Assembly: GCA_005884765.1 (NCBI GenBank)
Contig: VAZV01000159.1
Span: forward strand, 1-64,000
DNA from: Alphaproteobacteria bacterium
Lineage (GTDB): Bacteria; Pseudomonadota; Alphaproteobacteria; Rhizobiales; Xanthobacteraceae
Length of the DNA: 64,000 nucleotides
Direction of reading: 5' to 3'
The notes under the pieces were generated by a model. The model did not search any database, was not told where the DNA came from, and saw only the letters and a program-made list of their open reading frames with translations. Position numbers and translations under genes: made by a program. Each line of letters begins with the position of its first letter. Positions within the stretch are counted from its first letter, which is position 1. Shown in pieces: positions 25,880-36,599 of this stretch.

Positions 25880-27331
25880 ATGAAACCGAGCGTCAAGCGA
25901 TTGTTTGCCAGATCGATGACCGGGGGTCTTGACCTTGTCGAGCCGCCGGTCGCGCCGTCGCCGCGCTCGTCGGTGCGCCGGACGATGCTCATCACACTGG
26001 CCGGGTTGCTCGCGATCGTCGGCGCGCTCGCCGGCGGCTATTATTTCGCGATGCGGCCGGTGAGCCTGCGGATCGCGGTCGGACCTGCCAACGGCGATGA
26101 CGTCAAGCTCGTGCAGGCGCTGACGCAAGCCTTCGCCCAATCGCACGGCTATGTCCGGTTGCGTCCGGTCCAGACCGACGGTGCGGCCGCCAGTGCGAAG
26201 GACATCGCCGACAGCAAGGTCGATCTCGCCATCATCAGAGGCGATCTCGATGTGCCGAAAAATGCTCAGGCCGTGGCGACGCTGCGCAAAAATGTCGCGG
26301 TATTGTGGGTTCCGCCCGCCAAGGGCAAAGGCAAGAAATCGGGCGCGAAGATCACCAAGATTTCGCAGCTTGCAGGACGTCGCGTCGGCGTCGTCGGCCG
26401 CACCCAGGCCAACGTCAATTTGCTAAAGGTGATCCTGCAGCAATACGGCGTCGATCCCGGCAAGGTCGACATCGTTCAATTCCCCGCCCCGGAAGCCCCG
26501 GAGGCCATCCGCAATCAGAAGGCGGATGCCTATCTGGCGGCCGGACCGGTCAACAGCAAGATTATCGCGGAGGCGATCAATGCCTCGACCCGCGACGGCG
26601 GCACGCCGACCTTCCTTGCCATCGATTCGAACGAGGCGATTGCGCAGAACCATCCGGTCTACGAGGCCGCCGAAATTCCGGCCGGCGCCTTTGGCGGCTC
26701 GCCTGACCGGCCTGACGACGAGGTGAAGACCATCAGCTTCTCCCACCACGTCGTGGCGCGTAGAGGCCTTTCGGACGCAACCATCGCCGCCTTCACCCGG
26801 CAGCTGTTCGCGGTCCGCCAGCAGCTGATGGCGGAATTTCCGCTCGCCGCGAAAATCGAGACGCCCGATACCGACAAGGACGCCGCCATCCCCGTGCATC
26901 CCGGCGCCGCCGCCTTCGTCGACGGCGAGGAGAAAACCTTCCTCGATCGCTACAGCGACTACATCTGGTGGGGATTGATGGCGGCCTCGGCGATGGGTTC
27001 GGCCGGGGCGTGGTTCGCCGGATACCTCAAAAAAGACGAACGCAGCAACAATTCATCGCTGCGCGAACGCCTGCTAGAAATGATTGCGCGGGCGCGCCGC
27101 AGCGATTCCACCGAAGAGCTCGATCAGATGCAGGCGGAGGCGGACGAGATCCTGCGCGATACGCTGCAGTGCTTCGAACATGGCGCAATCGAGGAAGGCG
27201 CGCTGACCGCCTTCAATATCGCACTCGAGCAGCTCCACCACGCGGTCGCCGACCGCAAGGCTCTGTTGCTCAGCGTACCGCAGAATCTGCAACGGGCCGG
27301 CGCACAATTCCGCGCCACTGCAACGCTGTAA
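25880..27331 (+). CDS. Membrane-anchored TAXI-type solute-binding protein with cytoplasmic coiled-coil tail
   Basis: 483 residues from the ATG at 25880. A first membrane helix (about 37-57, TMLITLAGLLAIVGALAGGYYF) leads into an extracytoplasmic TAXI-like domain (about 60-360: LRIAVGPANGDDVKLVQAL, VDLAIIRGDLDV, LAGRRVGVVGRTQANVNLL). A second helix (IWWGLMAASAMGSAGAWFAGYL) and a helical tail of about 90 residues follow. TAXI proteins normally float free in the periplasm, so flanking helices plus a cytoplasmic tail suggest a sensor or scaffold rather than a simple transporter subunit. No TRAP permease is adjacent. Confidence 0.8.
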   Translation: MKPSVKRLFARSMTGGLDLVEPPVAPSPRSSVRRTMLITLAGLLAIVGALAGGYYFAMRPVSLRIAVGPANGDDVKLVQALTQAFAQSHGYVRLRPVQTDGAAASAKDIADSKVDLAIIRGDLDVPKNAQAVATLRKNVAVLWVPPAKGKGKKSGAKITKISQLAGRRVGVVGRTQANVNLLKVILQQYGVDPGKVDIVQFPAPEAPEAIRNQKADAYLAAGPVNSKIIAEAINASTRDGGTPTFLAIDSNEAIAQNHPVYEAAEIPAGAFGGSPDRPDDEVKTISFSHHVVARRGLSDATIAAFTRQLFAVRQQLMAEFPLAAKIETPDTDKDAAIPVHPGAAAFVDGEEKTFLDRYSDYIWWGLMAASAMGSAGAWFAGYLKKDERSNNSSLRERLLEMIARARRSDSTEELDQMQAEADEILRDTLQCFEHGAIEEGALTAFNIALEQLHHAVADRKALLLSVPQNLQRAGAQFRATATL

Positions 27332-27421
27332 AATACGTCTGCTGTAATCGAGCCGTCATGGAACTTTCCTAGGTCTGTCGGAGCTTTCAGCGCAACCTGA
27401 CGCTCGACCAAGGAGACCTGC

Positions 27422-28990
27422 ATGCCGATCCAGATCAAGAACGTCCGCAAGGTTTCGCGCCGGCGCTTTCTTTCCAGCGCGGCGGCTTCCGCCGCCGGCG
27501 TGATCGCGATGCCCTATCTCAGCCGCGCCGCCGACCGGCCGATGCTCACCCATGGCGTGCAATCCGGCGACGTCAGCGCCGACGGCGGCATGGTATGGGC
27601 GCGCGCCGACCGTCCATCGCAGATGATGGTCGAAGTCGCGACCACGGAATCATTCAGCAATGCGCGCGCCTTGCCGCCGATCGCGGCACTGCCCGAAAGC
27701 GACCTCACCGCCAAGATGCTGCTGGAAAATCTTCCCTCGGGACAGGATATCTTCTATCGCGTGCGATTCCGCGATCTCTCGCATCCCGACGTTTTGAGCG
27801 AACCCATGGTCGGCCGCTTCCGTACAGCGCCGGCCGACCGCCGCGACGTCAGCTTCGTCTGGGGCGGCGATGTCGCCGGACAAGGCTGGGGCATCAATCC
27901 CGACGATGGCGGCATGGTCACCTACGCGACCATGCACAAGCACAAGCCGGATTTTCTGATCCATTCCGGCGACACCATCTATGCCGACGGCGTCATTGCC
28001 GCCGAGGTGAAACTGCCGGACGGAAAAATCTGGAAGAATCTCACCATCCCCGAAAAGGCAAAAGTCGCCGAGACGCTCGACGAATTCCGTGCCGCGCACA
28101 AGTACAATTTGCTCGATGACAATGTGCGCGCCTTCAATGCCGAGGTGCCGATCTTCGTGCAGTGGGACGACCACGAGGTCATGAACAACTGGTCGGCGTC
28201 AAAGGAGATCCCCGCCGCCTATAAGGTACGCGACATCAATTTGCTCGCCGCACGCTCGGCACGCGCGTTCCACGAGATGTATCCGATGCGCGAAAGCATC
28301 GTCGAGCCCGGCCGGGTCTATCGTGCGCTGAGCTATGGCCCGCATCTCGACGTGTTCATGCTGGACGAACGCAGCTACCGCGGCCCCAACGGTCCGAACC
28401 TGCAAGCCACCTATGGACCAGATGCCTACTTCATCGGGCCCGATCAGTTGTTGTGGCTGAAGCGCGCATTGTTGAACTCGCGCGCCACCTGGAAGGTGAT
28501 CGCATCCGATATGCCTCTCAGCCTCATCGTCTATGACGATGCGACCAACAAAAAAGGCTCGGAGGCCTTTGCCCAAGGCGATGGCCCGCCGCGCGGGCGC
28601 GAACTGGAAATCGCCGATATCCTGCGCTTCATCAAGACCTCGGGCGTCACCAACACCGTATGGCTGACGGCAGACGTGCACTATGCCGCCGCGCATTACT
28701 ACAATCCCGACAAGGCGCAGTTCCAGGAATTCGATCCGTTCTGGGAATTCGTCTCCGGCCCGCTGCACGCCGGCACGTTCGGACCGAACGAACTCGACAA
28801 CACCTTTGGTCCCGAGGTGAAGTTCATCAAGGCGCCGGGGCCCGACAAGCAGAACCTGCCGCCATCGGCCGGCATGCAGTTCTTCGGCCACGTCAAGATC
28901 GAAGGCGCATCCGGGCAGATGACGGTGACCCTGCGCGACCGCGCCGATGTCGCGCTGTGGTCGACCACGCTCGATCCGAAGCTGGGATAG
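27422..28990 (+). CDS. phoD: Tat-exported PhoD-family alkaline phosphatase/phosphodiesterase
   Basis: 522 residues with a twin-arginine signal (VSRRRFLSSAAASAAGVIAMP). The N-terminal beta domain begins THGVQSGDVSADGGMVWARAD. The metallophosphatase core has FVWGGDVAGQGWG, FLIHSGDTIYADG, WDDHEVMNNW and WLTADVHYAAAHYY, the usual Fe/Ca ligands of PhoD. It is predicted to release phosphate from organic phosphodiesters outside the cytoplasm. AAGGAG lies just before the ATG. No Pho box was recognised upstream. Confidence 0.92.
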   Translation: MPIQIKNVRKVSRRRFLSSAAASAAGVIAMPYLSRAADRPMLTHGVQSGDVSADGGMVWARADRPSQMMVEVATTESFSNARALPPIAALPESDLTAKMLLENLPSGQDIFYRVRFRDLSHPDVLSEPMVGRFRTAPADRRDVSFVWGGDVAGQGWGINPDDGGMVTYATMHKHKPDFLIHSGDTIYADGVIAAEVKLPDGKIWKNLTIPEKAKVAETLDEFRAAHKYNLLDDNVRAFNAEVPIFVQWDDHEVMNNWSASKEIPAAYKVRDINLLAARSARAFHEMYPMRESIVEPGRVYRALSYGPHLDVFMLDERSYRGPNGPNLQATYGPDAYFIGPDQLLWLKRALLNSRATWKVIASDMPLSLIVYDDATNKKGSEAFAQGDGPPRGRELEIADILRFIKTSGVTNTVWLTADVHYAAAHYYNPDKAQFQEFDPFWEFVSGPLHAGTFGPNELDNTFGPEVKFIKAPGPDKQNLPPSAGMQFFGHVKIEGASGQMTVTLRDRADVALWSTTLDPKLG

Positions 28991-29024
28991 TTTGCGGGGC
29001 CGCGGATGGCGTTGCCGTCGCGCC

Positions 29025-29423
29025 TCAGCGCGTGGTGCCGTCGTCTGACCGTCGGGTCAACAACGCTTTCAGCGCGTCCGCCGAATAGGGTTTGGCTAGC
29101 ATTGGCTTATCGGCGAAGGCGGCCGGAAACGCGACCGTGGGGCCATAGCCGGTCACGAACGCAAACGGAATCTTCAAGTCATCGAGCCGCTCGGCGATCG
29201 CAAAGCTCCTTTCATTGACCAGCCCGATGTCGAGCAGTGCAAAGTCCGGGGCGCGCTCGGCGATCATTTCGAACGCCTGCGCCACTTTGGCTGCAGTCCG
29301 CACCCTCTTCACGCCGAAGCCGAGGATTGTCTCCTCGAAGTCGAGTGCGATGATCACATCGTCTTCGACGATCAGAACGTCTTCGGGGAAAGCGGAGGTT
29401 CCTTCGGGAGAGGCGGGTTCCAT
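29025..29423 (-). CDS. Single-domain response regulator
   Basis: 132 residues from the ATG at 29423. The receiver fold is complete: acidic pair in VLIVEDDVIIALD, phospho-aspartate in FALLDIGL, Thr in AFVTGYG and Lys in MLAKPYS. There is no output domain, so it would act by protein contact or as a phosphate sink. The frame stays open far upstream, and an alternative ATG is at 29513 (MVSWLEHR). It is divergent from the Crp-like regulator; no kinase is adjacent. From memory this type often partners HWE-type kinases. Confidence 0.87.
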   Translation of the reverse strand: MEPASPEGTSAFPEDVLIVEDDVIIALDFEETILGFGVKRVRTAAKVAQAFEMIAERAPDFALLDIGLVNERSFAIAERLDDLKIPFAFVTGYGPTVAFPAAFADKPMLAKPYSADALKALLTRRSDDGTTR

Positions 29424-29526
29424 GATCTCGCTGGGCAGGAGGGATTCGACACTCAAAATACCGGAACCCAACTTTGGCGCGGGCCTCCCGCGGTGTTCCA
29501 ACCACGAAACCATCACGTCGCGACTG

Positions 29527-29587
29527 CGTTGTCTGTGCACTAGTGACCACAACGGTCTGCGATGGCCTGATTCTGAGATGGCCTGAT
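29527..29587. promoter_or_regulatory. Inverted and direct repeats in the divergent regulator promoter region
   Basis: CGTTGT (29527-29532) and ACAACG (29549-29554) form an inverted repeat with a 16-base spacer. GATGGCCTGAT is repeated exactly at 29561-29571 and 29577-29587, a 16-bp period. Both lie between the response regulator and Crp-like genes. They may be binding sites for either regulator. Confidence 0.4.
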
Positions 29588-29615
29588 ATTGTCCCGACGC
29601 GTGGGGCACTTTTCG

Positions 29616-30410
29616 ATGGATGCACGGGCCGGAAATGGACCGGACAACAATGGGCGCCCCTGTAACAATCTGTTGCGGCGGCTCAGCACAAGCGATTTTG
29701 CACTGATTGCGCCCGATCTCGCCCGGCAGGAGGCTGCGCCTGGCGACCTGCTCTACAATCCCGGCGACGACGTCGAGATCGTCCACTTTCCCTGCGGACC
29801 GTCGCTTGCGTCCTATCTGGTTCCCAGCGAAGACGGCCGCGATGTCGAAACCATTCTGGTCGGCCGCGAAGGCGCCATCGGTGGCATCGTCAGCCAGGGA
29901 TTTCTGCCAGCCTATACCCGCATCATCGTCAAGTTCGGCGGACCGTTCGTGCGCCTGCATGTCGGCAAGCTGGAAGCGGCGAAAACAAAATCGACCTCGC
30001 TGCGTAGCGTGTTCGCGCGTTATGCCGACTGCATGCTCGCCCAGATGTTTCAGTCGACGGCCTGCAATGCGATCCATTCGATCGAGCAGCGCACGGCGAA
30101 ATGGATCATCTCGGCGATGGAGCGTACCGAGGGCGACACCATCGTGCCGCTCACGCATGAGCAGCTCGCGATCCTGCTTGGGGTCGGCCGCAGCTACGCC
30201 AGCCGCGTCATCCAGACCTTCAAGAGGGAAGGGGTCGTGGAGACCCGCCGTGGCTCAATCCTGGTGCGCAACCGTGAGGCATTGCAGGCGCGTGCCTGTC
30301 TTTGCGACGATTCGGTGAAAAACCACTTCGAGGAAGTGCTGGGCGGGGTCTATCCCACGGAAGAGGTCCCACAGCGGACCAAGCCGCACTTGAAGACCAA
30401 AGTCGGCTAA
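29616..30410 (+). CDS. Crp/Fnr-family transcriptional regulator
   Basis: 264 residues. Residues about 20-150 form a degenerate cyclic-nucleotide-type beta roll (LLYNPGDDVEIVHFPCGPSL; ETILVGREGAIGG), then a dimer helix. The C-terminal winged helix is LTHEQLAILLGVGRSYASRV. The recognition helix reads R-S-Y-A-S-R where CRP has R-E-T-V-G-R; the glutamate that reads the TGTGA half-site is serine, so its operator probably differs. No FNR-type N-terminal cysteines are seen. Start at the ATG at 29616. It is divergent from the response regulator. Confidence 0.87.
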   Translation: MDARAGNGPDNNGRPCNNLLRRLSTSDFALIAPDLARQEAAPGDLLYNPGDDVEIVHFPCGPSLASYLVPSEDGRDVETILVGREGAIGGIVSQGFLPAYTRIIVKFGGPFVRLHVGKLEAAKTKSTSLRSVFARYADCMLAQMFQSTACNAIHSIEQRTAKWIISAMERTEGDTIVPLTHEQLAILLGVGRSYASRVIQTFKREGVVETRRGSILVRNREALQARACLCDDSVKNHFEEVLGGVYPTEEVPQRTKPHLKTKVG

Positions 30411-30429
30411 CCAAGCGCGAAACAAGCCA

Positions 30430-30457
30430 TTGTTTTTTGGCGATTTCTGACTATATT
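30430..30457 (+). promoter_or_regulatory. Possible sigma-70 promoter of typA
   Basis: CTATAT at 30451-30456 matches the alphaproteobacterial -10 element. TTGTTT at 30430-30435 is a weak -35 with short spacing. The element precedes a leader of about 150 nt to the typA start. Confidence 0.3.
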
Positions 30458-30478
30458 GCGGTGCAACGCGTAAGGTGT

Positions 30479-30510
30479 GCCCGGTCCTCTTGGCCGGGCT
30501 TCCTTTTTGG
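30479..30510 (+). terminator. Hairpin after the Crp-like gene, possibly a leader attenuator
   Basis: GCCCGG and CCGGGC flank a short TCCTCTTGG loop and are followed by a T-rich run (TTCCTTTTT), which is an intrinsic-terminator layout. It lies downstream of the Crp-like gene but also inside the presumed typA leader, so it may end the first transcript or modulate the second. Confidence 0.5.
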
Positions 30511-30617
30511 GGCATGCGCGCCCCCCGCGAATTCAGTTTTTTGAGCGTGACGCGGAAACAGGGTCCCGGCTTTCCGGCGAGATCGCGCTTAAGCATTGCA
30601 CGACCAGAAGAAGAACC

Positions 30618-32444
<1,827 letters not shown>

Positions 32445-32454
32445 GCCACCGCAC

Positions 32455-32556
32455 TGTCATGCCCCGCGGAGGCGGGCGATCCAGTAATCGCCGGCGCCTG
32501 AGATAAACCGAGACGGCGCGGCGTACTGGATCATCCGCTTTCGCGGATGATGACAC
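32455..32556. repeat. Palindromic intergenic repeat, 'GATCCAGTA' type
   Basis: TGTCATGCCCCGCGGAGGCG...GATCCAGTA on the left mirrors TACTGGATCATCC...GATGATGACAC on the right. The right half holds a perfect CATCCGC-TTTC-GCGGATG hairpin (32533-32550). It fills the gap between typA and the flavoprotein gene. Confidence 0.75.
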
Positions 32557-32608
32557 CATTAGCTGGGTTGGCTTCAAGCCCAATAATGAACGTGCTAAAG
32601 CCGAAAGT

Positions 32609-33844
32609 ATGTCCCTCCCCTCCGAAGTCGATGTCGCCATCATCGGTGCGGGCGCCGCAGGCCTCGGCGCCGCCAACGCGCTGAAGGATTCCGGCCTCTC
32701 GGCGATCGTGCTGGAAGCGCGCGACCGTGTCGGCGGGCGCGGCTACACCATCAAGGCCTCGCCTGACGTCATCTTCGATGTCGGCTGCGGCTGGCTGCAT
32801 TCAGCAGATAAAAATTCCTTTGTCGGAATCGCCGAGCAGCTCAATTTTGAAATCGACAAGAGCCACCCACCGTGGCGCGAGCAGACCTTCGGCGACGTCT
32901 TCCCGCAGAAAGAGCGCGCCGAATTCATCAAGGCGCTCGAAGCCTTCCACGACCGCGCCGAGCAGGCCGCAAAACGCGGCCGCGACAGCGCCGCCAGTCT
33001 GTATCTCGAGCCAGGCAACCGCTGGAACCCGATGATCGATGTGATCTCGACTTACGTCAACGGCTCCGAACTCGATTCGGTTTCGATCATCGATATCCAT
33101 GCCTATGAAGACACGGAGATCAACTGGCGGGTGCGGCGCGGCTATGGCGCGCTGATGGCGGCCTATGGCGCGCCCTGCCCACTGGCGCTGAACACGCAGG
33201 TGACGCTGATCGATCATTCGGGCAAGCGCGTGCGGATTGAGACGTCGCGGGGCTCGCTGGTCGCGAGCAAGGTGATCGTCACCGTGCCCTCAAATCTGAT
33301 CGCGGACGAGACACTTCGTTGTCATCCCTCGCTGCCGGCGAAAATCGACGCGGCGGGCGGCCTCCCGCTCGGTGTGGACGACAAGGTGATGCTGGCGCTG
33401 AGCGAGCCGAGCGGCTTTCCGAAAGACGGTAATCTGCGCGGCGCCACCATGCGCAACGCGATGGGCACCTATCATCTGCGCCCGTTTGGCCAGCCCTGCA
33501 TCGAGGGCTTTTTCGGTGGCCGCTTTGCGCGACAGCTCGAGGACGCCGGCAAAGGCGCGTTGGCGGCGCAGGCGATCGACGAGATCGTGGGCTTTCTTGG
33601 CAGTGATGTTCGCCGCAAACTGAAGCCGCTTGCCGAATCGCGCTGGGCGCACGATCCGTTCGCGCGCGGCTCCTACTCCCATGCCCTGCCCGGCCATGCG
33701 GGCAAACGCGCGGTGCTCGCAGCTCCCGTCGATGGCCGCTTGTTCTTTGCCGGTGAAGCAACCTCGCCGAATTTTTTCTCTACAGCGCACGGGGCGCGAG
33801 ATTCGGGAGAGCGGGCGGCGAGAGAAGCCATTCAGAGCAGGTGA
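32609..33844 (+). CDS. FAD-dependent amine-oxidase-family oxidoreductase
   Basis: 411 residues. The N-terminal FAD site is [17 protein letters not shown], followed by IVLEARDRVGGRGYT, the two-arginine signature of flavin amine oxidases. The C-terminal FAD contact is GRLFFAGEATSPNFFSTAHG. Length and motifs fit monoamine/polyamine oxidase relatives. The substrate is unknown, and no amine transport gene is near. It converges on the DCC-family gene with a 6-bp gap. Confidence 0.9.
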   Translation: MSLPSEVDVAIIGAGAAGLGAANALKDSGLSAIVLEARDRVGGRGYTIKASPDVIFDVGCGWLHSADKNSFVGIAEQLNFEIDKSHPPWREQTFGDVFPQKERAEFIKALEAFHDRAEQAAKRGRDSAASLYLEPGNRWNPMIDVISTYVNGSELDSVSIIDIHAYEDTEINWRVRRGYGALMAAYGAPCPLALNTQVTLIDHSGKRVRIETSRGSLVASKVIVTVPSNLIADETLRCHPSLPAKIDAAGGLPLGVDDKVMLALSEPSGFPKDGNLRGATMRNAMGTYHLRPFGQPCIEGFFGGRFARQLEDAGKGALAAQAIDEIVGFLGSDVRRKLKPLAESRWAHDPFARGSYSHALPGHAGKRAVLAAPVDGRLFFAGEATSPNFFSTAHGARDSGERAAREAIQSR

Positions 33845-33850
33845 TGTCGG

Positions 33851-34273
33851 CTACTCCATCACCCGCGCCCGCAGCGCCGCATCCGGCACGAAGCACGTCT
33901 CATACCTCCCGAAGATCCGGTAGCGATTGTACGCGATGAGGTTGTAGACCGCGTCGCGCAAGGGTTTTGGCGCCGCCAACAACATGCGCGTCCATCGCCA
34001 TCGCGGCAGGTTAGTCAGCACCGTCAGCGCGGCGTCGGATTTGAAGTAGGCGATACCGCCATGAATGACGGCGTTGGTATCGGGATCGTTGGCATCGATG
34101 CCGAGGGCGTGCGCCAGCCGGTTGCCATAGGGCGACTGGATCGCCGTGAAGCGAAACCGCGCACGAACATCGCGCGCCGCGACGAAGCGAACCCAGCGCG
34201 AGCAGAATACGCAGACGCCGTCATACAGAATCACGTCATCATCGGGCCATGGCCTTCCCGCACGCGCCGTCAT
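33851..34273 (-). CDS. DCC-family (DUF393) thiol-disulfide oxidoreductase-like protein
   Basis: 140 residues. The defining DxxCxxC motif is in ILYDGVCVFCSRWVRFV near the N-terminus, followed by FRFTAIQSPYGNRLA. The C-terminus (YNRYRIFGRYETCF) is also typical. The family is related to thioredoxins, with function mostly unproven. The ATG at 34273 overlaps the stop of the upstream hydrolase gene (34270-34273), showing translational coupling; a longer frame to 34363 runs inside that gene and is unlikely. Confidence 0.9.
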   Translation of the reverse strand: MTARAGRPWPDDDVILYDGVCVFCSRWVRFVAARDVRARFRFTAIQSPYGNRLAHALGIDANDPDTNAVIHGGIAYFKSDAALTVLTNLPRWRWTRMLLAAPKPLRDAVYNLIAYNRYRIFGRYETCFVPDAALRARVME

Positions 34274-35160
34274 CGCTTTTTCGCCCCCGGCGTTTTGAGC
34301 ATCAGCGCACGATCGAGTTCGGGGCTGGCGATCTTGACCCCGCTCTCGGTCTCGATCAGCCAATGACCTTCGCTCCCCGAGGGCGGCAGCACCTCAAAGT
34401 CCACTCTTCCGCCACCACGGCGGAACGCTCCCGCAAGCCGCCGCGAGAGTTCGGGAGAGAAGTAGGTGTCGTTGGCCGCCGCCAGCCAGGTCACCGGCAC
34501 CCGCGCGGCTTTGCCGAATGCGCCCACCGAGACCAAAAGCGTGTGCTCCGCGCAGACTTGACCCGGAAAATCATCGGCATGGCCGCCGCGGCCGGGCGCG
34601 AATGCGATGATGGCCGAAACGCTGCCCGGATCTTCGCCCGCCAGCGCCAGCGCGCCCCAGCCGCCGGCCGAATGCCCGAGCACGACGGCGCCGTCCTTGC
34701 GGATGAACGATTGAGCGCGCAGAAATTCCAGCGGCAGCGCGATCTGCTCGGCGGTCGCGCGCGCGGCATGGGCGTAATCGGCATCGTCGCAGCCGCCCTG
34801 GTCCTCGAGGTATTTTCCGCCGGTAGCGCCGTGCCCTAGGCGTTCCGGCACCAGTACCGCAAAACCCCGCGCGACCAGGAATGCCGCCAGCGCACGGTAT
34901 TCCGGCTGCGACATTTGCGCACGACGCAAAGCGTTTTGCGTCGTGGCGTGCGCGATCAACGCGATGCGGAACGGCCCGTCGCCGGGCGGGCGAAACAGCA
35001 CCGCCCGCGCCGAGATGTCGGCATCGGGCGTCGGCACCCGCCATTGCTGCTCGCGATTGGGCTCCCCTTCAGGCCCTTGCGCGCCAAGCGGCGGTTGCGC
35101 CAGCGCGGCCTGGCCGGCGAAAGCCAATAGCCCGAGAAGCGCCTTTGCCGAGCGGATCAA
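34270..35160 (-). CDS. Secreted alpha/beta hydrolase (dienelactone-hydrolase-like)
   Basis: 296 residues with a signal peptide (1-21, LLGLLAFAGQAALAQ). The fold has an N-terminal strand block VLFRPPGDGPFRIALIAHATT, the nucleophile elbow GHSAGGWGALALAG, a likely acid in AANDTYFS and the histidine in SEGHWLIE. It is probably a periplasmic esterase/lipase-like enzyme of unknown substrate. Translationally coupled to the DCC-family gene downstream, so the pair may act together on one compound. Confidence 0.85.
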   Translation of the reverse strand: MIRSAKALLGLLAFAGQAALAQPPLGAQGPEGEPNREQQWRVPTPDADISARAVLFRPPGDGPFRIALIAHATTQNALRRAQMSQPEYRALAAFLVARGFAVLVPERLGHGATGGKYLEDQGGCDDADYAHAARATAEQIALPLEFLRAQSFIRKDGAVVLGHSAGGWGALALAGEDPGSVSAIIAFAPGRGGHADDFPGQVCAEHTLLVSVGAFGKAARVPVTWLAAANDTYFSPELSRRLAGAFRRGGGRVDFEVLPPSGSEGHWLIETESGVKIASPELDRALMLKTPGAKKR

Positions 35161-35443
35161 GTGCCTGCTCCAAGGAATCCGATTCGGAAATCCGATTCGC
35201 CGTCGGAATCGTCAAAAGGTAGCAGCGAATCAAATCCCCACATTTTTCCGTGAACCGGATTTCGCGCCGGCGAAGGACCACCGTGGTTTTGCACTTCCGC
35301 GCGTCATCGGGATGGCGGCAAAAGCAGATTCCTGTCCTCTTTCGGCACAATGAAACACAAAACTGATGCAAAAAGTCCACACGTTAACCGATAATTAAGG
35401 ATAGACCTTGAAGCGGACGCGCCGACTTGCTTTGATTAGCTCC

Positions 35444-35953
35444 ATGAGCACAACCCTAATCGAGGTCCGGCCGGCCAAAGCTGCTGACGCAGTCGCGGTT
35501 GCGTCTACTCATGACGAGGCTTGGCGCTCAGCCTATCAGGGCATCATCCCCGGCGCCGAGCTGGAAAAGCTGATCAATCGCCGCGGCCCGCACTGGTGGG
35601 ACAGCGCCATCCGCAAGGGCAGCCGCGTCAGCGTGCTGGTGTTCGGCGACAAGGTCGCGGGCTACGCCAACTACGGCCGCAACCGCGCCCGCAGCCTGCA
35701 TTTCGAAGGTGAAATCTACGAGCTCTACCTGCGCCCGGAATTCCAGGGTCTCGGCTTCGGCCGCCGGCTGTTCACCGCGGCACGGCGCGACCTTTTGCAG
35801 AGCGGGCTGAAGAGTATGGTGGTGTGGGCGCTCTCGGACAACGATCCGGCGACGGAGTTTTATCGTGCGCTCGGCGGCCGGATGGTCGCGCGCAGTTCGG
35901 AGAAGTTCGGGCCCAAATCGCTCGACAAGGTCGCGTTCGCCTGGACCAATTAG
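35444..35953 (+). CDS. GNAT-family N-acetyltransferase
   Basis: 169 residues. The acetyl-CoA loop is LYLRPEFQGLGFGRRLF, with the beta-4 strand EIYELYL before it and the C-terminal motif VWALSDNDPATEFYRALGG. A small-molecule or protein N-acetyltransferase of unknown acceptor. I used the ATG at 35444 (MSTTLIEVRPAKAAD); a TTG 36 bp upstream would add residues not seen in the family. It lies 58 bp before ppa. Confidence 0.88.
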   Translation: MSTTLIEVRPAKAADAVAVASTHDEAWRSAYQGIIPGAELEKLINRRGPHWWDSAIRKGSRVSVLVFGDKVAGYANYGRNRARSLHFEGEIYELYLRPEFQGLGFGRRLFTAARRDLLQSGLKSMVVWALSDNDPATEFYRALGGRMVARSSEKFGPKSLDKVAFAWTN

Positions 35954-36011
35954 CTGCCGGTCCGCGACCCGCCGGCCTCCACTTAAGCTTTAGAGCCTCA
36001 CGGAGCCAGCC

Positions 36012-36542
36012 ATGCGCATTGATGCCATCCCGATCGGGATCGATCCGCCGCGCGAGGTCAACGTCATCATCGAGGTCCCGGTGGGCGGCGAGCCGATCAA
36101 GTACGAGATGGACAAGGAGGCCGGCACGCTGGTGGTCGACCGGTTTCTCTATACCGCCATGCGCTATCCCGGCAATTACGGCTTCATCCCGCATACGCTG
36201 TCGGGCGACGGCGATCCCTGCGATGTGCTGGTCGCCAACACCCGCGCCGTCGTGCCTGGCGCGGTGATGAGCGTACGGCCGGTCGGCGTGCTCTTGATGG
36301 AGGACGAGGCCGGCGGTGATGAGAAGATCATCGCGGTGCCGTCATCGAAATTGACGCAACGTTACGACAAGGTGAAGCGTTACAGCGATCTGCCGGACAT
36401 CACGCTGGCCCAAATCCAGCACTTCTTCGAGCACTACAAGGATTTGGAACACGGCAAATGGGTGAAGGTGCTGCGCTGGGGCGCGGCTGAAGACGCGCAC
36501 AGGCTGATCGAAGAAGCCATCGCGCGCGCGAAGGGGAAGTGA
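36012..36542 (+). CDS. ppa: Inorganic pyrophosphatase (family I)
   Basis: Hydrolyses PPi to phosphate, pulling biosynthetic reactions forward. 176 residues, the normal bacterial length. Conserved parts are [39 protein letters not shown] with the metal aspartates, and [21 protein letters not shown] is six bases before the ATG. It converges on folD across a palindromic repeat. Confidence 0.97.
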   Translation: MRIDAIPIGIDPPREVNVIIEVPVGGEPIKYEMDKEAGTLVVDRFLYTAMRYPGNYGFIPHTLSGDGDPCDVLVANTRAVVPGAVMSVRPVGVLLMEDEAGGDEKIIAVPSSKLTQRYDKVKRYSDLPDITLAQIQHFFEHYKDLEHGKWVKVLRWGAAEDAHRLIEEAIARAKGK

Positions 36543-36599
36543 CGGCGTAGTCGTCATTTCCCGAAGTGTAATTGTACATGCGAGCGCGCTCTCTCTTAA

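Noticed and set aside
30477..30617. N-terminal extension of TypA from upstream open frame
   Set aside because: The extra residues cover a terminator-like hairpin and TypA proteins begin at MNLRNVAIIAHVDHGKTT.
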